A DNA stretch of 64,000 nucleotides from Megalobrama amblycephala (Eukaryota > Chordata > Actinopteri > Cypriniformes > Xenocyprididae). The translations under genes were made by a program, and so were the position numbers. The notes beneath the pieces were generated by a model. The model was not told the origin of the DNA, did not search any database, and was given only the letters and a program-made list of their open reading frames with translations. Positions within the stretch are counted from its first letter, which is position 1. Every line of letters begins with the position of its first letter. This document shows, in pieces, positions 57,204-64,000 of the stretch. Location: NCBI RefSeq assembly GCF_018812025.1, contig NC_063046.1, forward strand, positions 1,886,171 through 1,950,170, written 5' to 3'.

Positions 57204-60110
57204 TTAGTCACAAATGTTTTCCTTAACATGTACATTTATATAATGGCAACATGAGGGTAGTTTAGTACAGGGAGATGTCAGATGATTAGATTGGATTTCC
57301 CTAAGAAAATTCTTTCTATCATTACTAAAAACAAAATTATTCCTCCTGTAAGAAATGTTAGGCTGCCCTCTTGTTACCATATTTAGTGTATTAGTGTATG
57401 AACTCATGCAGCGTATGAACACAACACGAACTACCATAATCCAACCTTGTATCTGTATGAATCGTTTAAGTGTCACCATTCGCCGGCCTCCAATCCTGTA
57501 ATCTGCCAAGGGGTACTGGTCCAACAAGGCACCAAGTTGAATGAGGGAGACTTCTGAAGTGGGACATAACTCAAATGCCCTAAAATGCTCCCTATACCAT
57601 GCATCAAGCTTTTTAACAATAAAGCTCAAGCTTTTCTCCACTACAACCATCTGGATAACCTCTGCAAACTCTGGTAAGCCACCTACAGAGCCATGAACAA
57701 CAACCATACCTTCTCTGTAGTTAACTCCATTAACAGACGCATTCTTTGTGAGTTGAATGTGAGTAATATCAGGGTATTCCAACTGCAGAACCTTCTGCAC
57801 ATCCTGATGCAAAATGTCAACAGAGACAGTTGAGACAGCTGAGACAGTCAAGCTAGAAGTTTCGGTTGTGGTTGACGCCAAGTTATAAGCAATCATGAAC
57901 TGATGCTTCACCGCCATGGACAAGAGTACGTTTTTAAAGCAGCGTGTGTGACGGACCACCTGCTTAAAAAAACTGTGTTTCGCCTCAAACCTCATTGTCC
58001 ACAACCCAACTAGTGGACCAAAAAATCTGATCATCTGTGGATAATGTTCCACAAAATGATGTTTCGGCAACAGGTTTAGACCAGGAAAAACCTCTTGTAA
58101 CCTAGCTCTATGGTCACAAATCTTGGCTTCAAGGAAAGCAATGGATTGTGTTGTGTGCACTGGTGCAACAACTAGCTCAACGATATCTTTAAGGTCCAAA
58201 ATGACCTGCCAGGCAGGTTCATCTGGGGGCACCAAATGTCCAATCAAAAGCGGAAGCAATCGCAAAAGACACCAATTTTCATGCGCATTTCCTCCAATGC
58301 TTTTCTTCAGCATGAATGTCCTGGGAATAGCATGAGGACGATTACTTTTGTCTGTCCACTTGTAAGGAAATTTCTGAATGGACTCATTGAGTTTGTCAAG
58401 TGTGAAATACTTTTTTGAAATTAACAAGTTGAGGCAGTGTGCCAACTCAACTGGTAATATGCCTTCAAAGATGTCATGTGCAACATCTGGAGGGTAGCCT
58501 GTGCAGACATTAAAATGAGAAAGATATGAAGAGAAAACACACTTCCTTTTAACACCGTAACAAGGTTGTGCATTGTCCTGTGCTGATCTAACATGCATTT
58601 CATGCATCTCTTTGCTTCGGAGAGTAAATGTCCCTGAACTCACTTCGCTCTCCTGAATTTCCGACTTTTTTGCCACACAAAAGCGGCAAATGTATTCACC
58701 TGCAAAACTTTCAATAAATCCAGCAATTCCATGTGCCCCCAAATTGTCTGCTACAACACACTGTATTGTGCCTTTAACAAAATCTCCAAGCTGAGCAATA
58801 AAAATACCTTGACTTTCCAAAATGGCAAGATCCCTCAACAAGGGCTCTAGTACCTTTTCATAGCCATATTTCCTCACATCATCAGATCTGCAGAGTAAGG
58901 CCAAATAAATTGAAGACAATGAAGAATGACAACCTGGTGGTAAATTGCTGAGAGTCCAGTAAACGCCACAGATCTTGTGCTTTTTACGAGATGTGCCAAG
59001 TGGATTACAAATTTCGAAATCATCCACATAAAAATTCAACAACACTCGCACCTCACCTTCTGACAAAAAATGGTTATCCTTGAAAAACTGACCATCTCGA
59101 AAAGACTCGTATTTCACTTCTCCTCTGCCCTCTGATATGAGGTGATTATCTAATGCTTTGTTAAGAATGTGACCATTAGTAAAAAGCTGCTGTAAAAACT
59201 TTAATAGTGGAACATACTGCAGCGTTCTTTTATCTTTGTCATCCAAGATATATTCTATGGGTTCCACAACTTGAAAATTGTCTCTGTAGTATTTTTTGCG
59301 CTTAAAGGATGTTGCCAAAGGACAACCTTTGCCAATTGACTTATAGACCGGATTAGATGTACACAGGGCCGATGCAAGTTCGTCAATGACTGACTTGTCA
59401 ATTTGCAGGTTGTAACTATTCAGTGTGTCATGTATCACATTTCTTGTACTACACAAAGATGCTGTGCTCAACAAATATTGAAATTCTTCCAGCAATTCAT
59501 CAATTGCAGCACTTGGCACATGAAAAATATTTTCCAGCTTTAATAACACTGCAGCAATTTTTTGTTCTATTATCTCTGGCTGATCCTTTGACTTATCTAA
59601 ATCAATGTCATCAGACTGACTTTCATTACAGAATTCTTCACTGTCTGAAACACCAGGCTCTTCAGTTTCAGCTACACTAGTTCCCTGGACTACACCATGC
59701 TTAAAATCTCTCAACGTATGTAAGCTGTGCTTCCGACTTTTATGCGACTTGAAGGTGCTGTATACATTGGATGTGTATTCACAGCCTTTAAACATACATG
59801 TGACTGTCTCATTGTTTTTCAGATGATGGCCTATGTGCACAAAATAATCATGTTCTGTTCCAAGTTCACTACAGCCACATAAATGACAGGAAAATGAAGT
59901 AAATATGTCAGAGTGCTTTAAGGTATTTTCGTGATTCCTTGACAAATGTGACAAAAGTGAATTCCAAGTCGTAAATACGCATGGACAATTAGGGTATATA
60001 CACTTAATATGATGGCCACGCCCAAAATGACTATGTTTTAGTCTGTAATGTTTAAGAATTTCTGATCGCCTAGACACTTCCGCACCACAGTCTTTACACT
60101 GCCACATAAA
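57204..60110 (-). CDS. C2H2 zinc-finger / RNase-H-like CACTA-type transposase, intact
   Basis: The 967-codon frame starts at 60107, three bases after an acceptor (..TTTCTCTAG|TTT at 60110). Four C2H2 fingers lie at residues 4-25, 36-59, 74-95 and 104-127, then an acidic linker (150-175). The long middle region has VDDFE (361-365), ADNLGAHG (453-460) followed by CRFC (474-477), DVAHDIFEGI (541-550) and FEAKH (707-711). These motifs, in this spacing, recall the TNP2/CACTA-type transposases, and the acidic residues in VDDFE, ADNLG and FEAKH are candidates for the catalytic triad. Expected role: bind the element's ends in the nucleus and cut them. Residues after about 888 look unlike the rest and may be intronic read-through (a donor-like 'gtaaca' follows ATATG). 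The family call rests on recall of motifs, not on a search. Confidence 0.72.
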   Translation of the reverse strand, partial: FMWQCKDCGAEVSRRSEILKHYRLKHSHFGRGHHIKCIYPNCPCVFTTWNSLLSHLSRNHENTLKHSDIFTSFSCHLCGCSELGTEHDYFVHIGHHLKNNETVTCMFKGCEYTSNVYSTFKSHKSRKHSLHTLRDFKHGVVQGTSVAETEEPGVSDSEEFCNESQSDDIDLDKSKDQPEIIEQKIAAVLLKLENIFHVPSAAIDELLEEFQYLLSTASLCSTRNVIHDTLNSYNLQIDKSVIDELASALCTSNPVYKSIGKGCPLATSFKRKKYYRDNFQVVEPIEYILDDKDKRTLQYVPLLKFLQQLFTNGHILNKALDNHLISEGRGEVKYESFRDGQFFKDNHFLSEGEVRVLLNFYVDDFEICNPLGTSRKKHKICGVYWTLSNLPPGCHSSLSSIYLALLCRSDDVRKYGYEKVLEPLLRDLAILESQGIFIAQLGDFVKGTIQCVVADNLGAHGIAGFIESFAGEYICRFCVAKKSEIQESEVSSGTFTLRSKEMHEMHVRSAQDNAQPCYGVKRKCVFSSYLSHFNVCTGYPPDVAHDIFEGILPVELAHCLNLLISKKYFTLDKLNESIQKFPYKWTDKSNRPHAIPRTFMLKKSIGGNAHENWCLLRLLPLLIGHLVPPDEPAWQVILDLKDIVELVVAPVHTTQSIAFLEAKICDHRARLQEVFPGLNLLPKHHFVEHYPQMIRFFGPLVGLWTMRFEAKHSFFKQVVRHTRCFKNVLLSMAVKHQFMIAYNLASTTTETSSLTVSAVSTVSVDILHQDVQKVLQLEYPDITHIQLTKNASVNGVNYREGMVVVHGSVGGLPEFAEVIQMVVVEKSLSFIVKKLDAWYREHFRAFELCPTSEVSLIQLGALLDQYPLADYRIGGRRMVTLKRFIQIQGWIMVVRVVFIRCMSSYTNTLNMVTRGQPNISYRRNNFVFSNDRKNFLREIQSNHLTSPCTKLPSCCHYINVHVKENICD

Positions 60111-60799
60111 CTAGAGAAACCACAAAGAGAGAAAAGGGGACAAAAATCAAACATTAGTGATGGTGTCATAACAGTCACATCCGGGGCATGGTGATCCGCT
60201 TCAACTTTGATTACATAAAGCTATGCTCTGTAAAGACAACTAAATGTATAGTTTTTTGTGACTTAGTTTGGGCCACGGAATCTCATATTAAGCAAACAGA
60301 AGCTTTACTCAACAGATTAAGGGCGTACTCACACTCAGCACGGAACTCGCACATAAACTCCACTGTGCCGTGCGAGAGAGAGCGCTTTTCTCAAAAGAGT
60401 GCAGTGTTTCCTAGACAAGGAAAGCATAACCGTGGGGGGACAATCGTGCTTGGGCACGGTACAAGGCAACCGGGCCTAGTGTGAGTACGCCCTAAGAGTA
60501 ACAGTGTATCAGTGGCAGATTTACTTTGCACTGCTGTTAGTAATTACTGTTATAGAAAGAACAAATACACACAAGCACGCCTAGCAGGAAGCTAGACATG
60601 AAGAAAATGTCTGTGTACTGGTACTTTTATAGCAGCACTTCTCTATGAATTATATGATGATAAAGTACCAGCGTTGAGATCCCCCCCATAAATAAAGAAC
60701 AAAATGTATACCACACAGTTGCAGAACATTTTTAGCTTTCTCCGTAGCATCACTGCTGTGATCAGTATAGCTGTTAAGATGCATGTTAAATGCACTTAC
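60111..60799 (-). other. Intron upstream of the transposase ORF, with a MITE
   Basis: Between the acceptor at 60111-60112 and the donor at 60798-60799. Apart from the TAA-flanked MITE it has no feature. Confidence 0.5.
60321..60492. mobile_element. TAA-flanked MITE, 172 bp
   Basis: Ends 'gggcgtactcacact' and 'agtgtgagtacgccc' are perfect inverted repeats with TAA at 60318-60320 and 60493-60495. A 3-bp TAA/TTA target suggests the PIF/Harbinger superfamily. Confidence 0.8.
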
Positions 60800-60873
60800 C
60801 AAAACAATATGAGCTCCCCAAAGAATTAGGTTTTGGTCCACATCACACCAAGACAATCAGATATGAGAATAAC
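60800..60873 (-). other. Candidate 5' non-coding exon of the transposon genes
   Basis: On the minus strand it lies between TTTCTGTTGCAG and GTAAGTG, a strong acceptor-donor pair 74 bases apart. It has no in-frame ATG leading into either ORF. It could be joined to the acceptor at 60111 (transposase) or at 56908 (PB1 protein). Confidence 0.55.
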
Positions 60874-62507
60874 CTGCAACAGAAATAAAAATGAGCAGGG
60901 ATTAAAAAGATAAATTGTAAGCATGTTGAGGAAAAAAGTAATTGTCCAATAATCACAAACTTGTGTCAGCACAAAACATGTTAAAGCCCACGACTCAAAT
61001 CAGATCACTACAACCTAATTTCTGTCCAAGTCCAAAATTTAATAATACCTTATTACTATAAAAAAATATCCAACAAATGGCAGATTAAGAGGGTGGAAGT
61101 GGACAGACAGACATGGACTTCATTTTCAGGAAAGATTATTTTAATTATCAACTTATTTATTCACAGCGGGACTATTTTCTTGCAAGCGTGTTATTCCTCT
61201 TATAAATTACTTAAGAGCATTTAGAAATGACATCAGAAAATAATGCTTTCAAAGCTTTAGATGCTCTAAGCATACAGACAGGAAATTATATGAAACAAGA
61301 GGGGTATATTGAAGTTTCTGGAAATTGTGTGAATTAAGTACAAAATAGATTTGGTTTCTTAAATTAACTACCATTGTTTGTACAACAATGCATGAAATAT
61401 AAACACCTGTACAATGTTTTAGAATAAATAATTGTGTAAGGTTATTTACATCGTGTCAGATCATATTATATGGCGATTTTTTATAAACTGTTTGTGAAAT
61501 CAGAAACAGAAAAATCTCTTCACAATGCAGTCCACAAGCCTACAACTACTAAGTACATTGTGAGATATAACTGAGTCAACAAGTCAAGACCCCTGCCAGC
61601 TCTTAGTTTTGTAAATTTAATTAATTTGTTAATTTAATTAAAATTAATTAATTATTTTTTCTGTCTTCATGCCATATCACTAACTATTAATATTTGTATT
61701 TTTCATGTTCCACTTCTATACTAAAAGTATTAGTTTGAAATTGGGAGCAATAAATGCAGTGCCAACATAATTGGTCTTTGTGTTTAGAGCAGAAACAAAG
61801 TTGAACAACATCAACCTGCTAGCTAAACCCACATTCTTATCCCTGTCGTCTTCTGCCTACCACTTCAGGTTAACTGGTCTTTCACTGGACTATCGGCTGT
61901 GGTCGTACTAGCTGGTCCTCTCGTGTCATCTGCAAATCTCCTGCTATTTAGTTATGAAACATTTGCATGCTTCTACTACATGTACTTTCAGCCCCACCTT
62001 TACGTTTTAAGCTCTGATAAGGCGAGTCGGATACCGTCCACGAGGACTGCTACCCATGCCGCTACCACGAAAGAGAAGCTTGTTTTTTTTTTTTCCTACC
62101 CGCATTCCGCGAAGACCTGCCTCTGATTGGCTAGTGTTCGTTGCATTCGTTGGTTAGGTTTGCGCAAGTGGAGTGACAGGCCTTGAAAAATGTCACGGTC
62201 GGTCGGAGCGGCAGAGTAGGGGCGGGTCTACAGGTGTGAAAAAAATACAAACTTTTAAAGAAACGGTAAATTCAGGCACCCAACGTTACCTAGGCCTGCC
62301 ATTATGATTATGTAGAAACATAAATTCTTGCCGTCAGTGCACATTAACCACCTTTTACCAACATGATTTCACAGGTGTATTTTGTCCTAATGTTAACACA
62401 TTGACAAAATTAGAAAACATGCTTACAGCCAGTCAGGAATAACGTTAATGTAATGTTAGGCTTGGCCAGTCTAACGTAACGTACAAGCCTAGACAGCAAG
62501 GAAGGTG
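60874..62507. other. Probable first intron; no gene
   Basis: AT-rich, with one GC-richer segment at 62030-62240 that includes 'ggggcgggtc'. No ORF or repeat with supported boundaries. Confidence 0.4.
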
Positions 62508-62775
62508 CAGCTACAATTAACGTTAACATTCGTAAAACTGTTTTGCTTTTATTCGGCTTCCACAAACTAATAAATAAGTCAAGACAAACACTGAATTCAC
62601 CAAGCATTTAACACTTAAGCTAAGTTAACTTACTAACCTTACACAACTCACGTGGTTAAGCTAGTCGCTGAACCTTATCTAATGTAATTTATATAAAAAA
62701 AACACACAAACTTAGCATTAGCTAAACACTGTTTAAGTAACAAATATAACACACCAATGATTATATATTGCTTAC

Positions 62776-62880
62776 CGAAAATGCAGAGCTGGATGCAGCA
62801 TTCAAACGAGTGCATCACGTTCAATCCCCAAAGCCTTGGCGCCTTCAGAAAAAAATGTGTCTGCACATGCGCAGACCGGA
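62776..62880 (-). promoter_or_regulatory. Candidate promoter and first exon, copy A
   Basis: On the minus strand an NRF1-like site (GCGCATGTGC, 62863-62872) is followed by about 85 bases ending TTTTCG|GTAAGC at 62776. The donor would splice to the exon at 60800-60873 or directly to an ORF exon. Confidence 0.45.
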
Positions 62881-63293
62881 CAGTATATGGAAATTAAATG
62901 AAACGTATTTTTTTCTAATTACTTTTAATTGAATGAAATTAACTTGTTTTAAACAAGGGCAGTGAATTTGAAAATTAGTTACAGCTACAATTAACGTTAA
63001 CATTCGTAAAACTGTTTTGCTTTTATTCGGCTTCCACAAACTAATAAATAAGTCAAGACAAACACTGAATTCACCAAGCATTTAACACTTAAGCTAAGTT
63101 AACTTACTAACCTTACACAACTCACGTGGTTAAGCTAGTCGCTGAAACCTTAGCTAAAGTAATTTATATAAAAAACACACAAACTTAGCATTAGCTAAAC
63201 ACATTTTTTTTCTATAAAATGTTTTAAAGTGTAAACAGAACCCTGTTTAAGTAACAAATATAACACACCAATGATTATATATTGCTTACTTAC

Positions 63294-63398
63294 CGAAAAT
63301 GCAGAGCTGGATGCAGCATTCAAACGAGTGCATCACGTTCAATCCCCCAAGCCTTGGCGCCTTCAGAAAAAAATGTGTCTGCACATGCGCAGACCGGA
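63294..63398 (-). promoter_or_regulatory. Candidate promoter and first exon, copy B
   Basis: Duplicate of copy A with NRF1-like site at 63381-63390 and donor TTTTCG|GTAAGT ending at 63294. The donor of this copy is closer to consensus than that of copy A. Confidence 0.45.
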
Positions 63399-63584
63399 CA
63401 GTATATGGAAATTAAATGAAACGTATTTTTTTCTAATTACTTTTAATTGAATGAAATTAACTTGTTTTAAACAAGGGCAGTGGATTTGAAAATTAGTAAT
63501 AAAAAATAAGTAGGATTAAATAACACATTAAAATCAGTGAAATTAACCAGATAAAAACATGTAACATTTACAAGGGGTCAGAAT

Positions 63585-63598
63585 CATTTTTTTCAGTG
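63585..63598 (-). repeat. CACTA-like terminal inverted repeat, right
   Basis: Reverse complement of 51047-51060 without mismatch. Confidence 0.85.
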
Positions 63599-64000
63599 TG
63601 TTGTTGATTTTGATGATTTAACAAGTTTAGACAATTCTTCCTCTCCTAAAGCATTAAATGAAATGAATTTTTCCTCAGGGACACTACAATGCAAGGTCTG
63701 ACACGATACTGTAGTAGACGGTTGCATGGTTATAATTTTCTCTCTAATATTATCAATCTTGCAAGTAAAGAAGTTCATAAAGTCATTACTGCTGTGCTCT
63801 TTGGAAACATCAGAAGTTCATTTCTTGTTAATTTAGCCACTGTATCAAACAAATACCTAGGGTTGTGTTTATTTTCTTCTAAGAGTTTTGAAAAATAGGC
63901 AGATCTAGCAGTTTTTAAGGCCTTTCTGTACTCAATCATTTTCTCTCTCCACGAAATGCGAAATACTTCTAGTTTTGTTTTCTTCCAGCTACGCTCCATT
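63599..64000 (-). pseudogene. LINE ORF2 segment upstream of RT, continues beyond the window
   Basis: Two minus-strand frames (63999-63775: WKKTKLEVFRISWREKMIEY, ENKHNPRYLFDTVAKLT; then 63778 down: MNFFTCKIDNIREKI .. KSSKSTT) are the linker between endonuclease and RT in CR1/L2-type ORF2. A frameshift lies near 63780. The residue order shows that this is the missing upstream part of the LINE at 48516-51046. The endonuclease would lie outside the window. Confidence 0.85.

Larger units (their letters stand above)
62508..63498 (-). repeat. Tandem duplication containing promoter and first exon
   Basis: 62508-62980 is repeated at 62982-63498 (offset 474 at the left edge). The second copy has about 45 extra bases near 63203-63245. 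Both carry the same exon-donor and NRF1-like site. Confidence 0.85.

Overview
The window is a piece of a teleost nuclear genome, most likely a cyprinid (zebrafish/carp group). It shows spliced eukaryotic ORFs with GT-AG and GC-AG introns, CR1/L2 LINEs with (TTGAC)n tails, a DIRS1-like tyrosine-recombinase retroelement, a Gmr1-like Ty3 element, an L1 ORF1 remnant, and many TA-, TTAA-, TAA- and 8-bp-TSD elements. No conventional conserved single-copy host gene is recognisable. Almost everything that can be identified is a mobile element or a tandem repeat, much of it nested.

Layout. 1-2.15 kb: unexplained sequence, then a 5'-truncated L2-like LINE (+). 2.6-16.5 kb: a dispersed repeat (R1) in inverted orientation at both ends of a block that holds two arrays of a 140-bp minisatellite with TCTA microsatellites, a full-length but mutated DIRS element (5822-11596) and an element with long inverted ends. 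16.5-18.2 kb: a truncated TA-flanked element. 19.0-25.5 kb: a third R1 copy, then gene-free long repeats with internal ~757-bp duplications. 25.5-29.7 kb: a Gmr1-like LTR retrotransposon (-) whose integrase lies upstream of reverse transcriptase and is internally deleted. 30.5-42.1 kb: two inverted copies of an ACGT-rich element (R3), one carrying an inserted element with a perfect 8-bp target duplication and the other breaking an L1 ORF1; between them lie two Tc1-like non-autonomous elements, one containing a hAT remnant. 43-47.5 kb: a possible promoter and a few candidate exons of an unidentified gene, with a TTAA element that was itself hit by a 2.3-kb DIRS deletion derivative (44153-46473). 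48.5-64 kb: an L2-like LINE (-) split by a 12.55-kb DNA transposon.

The most notable system is that 12.55-kb element (51047-63598). It has 14-bp perfect CACTG inverted ends and a 2-bp target duplication, and removing it rejoins the LINE reading frame. It carries two intact minus-strand genes: a 967-codon ORF with four C2H2 fingers and an RNase-H-like CACTA-type transposase core, and a four-exon, 546-residue protein with a PB1-like N-terminus and a C-terminus of the kind annotated in fish as 'SAMD3-like'. Upstream non-coding exons could be spliced to either ORF, a layout resembling the TnpD/TnpA pair of plant En/Spm. The candidate first exon and promoter are tandemly duplicated inside the element.
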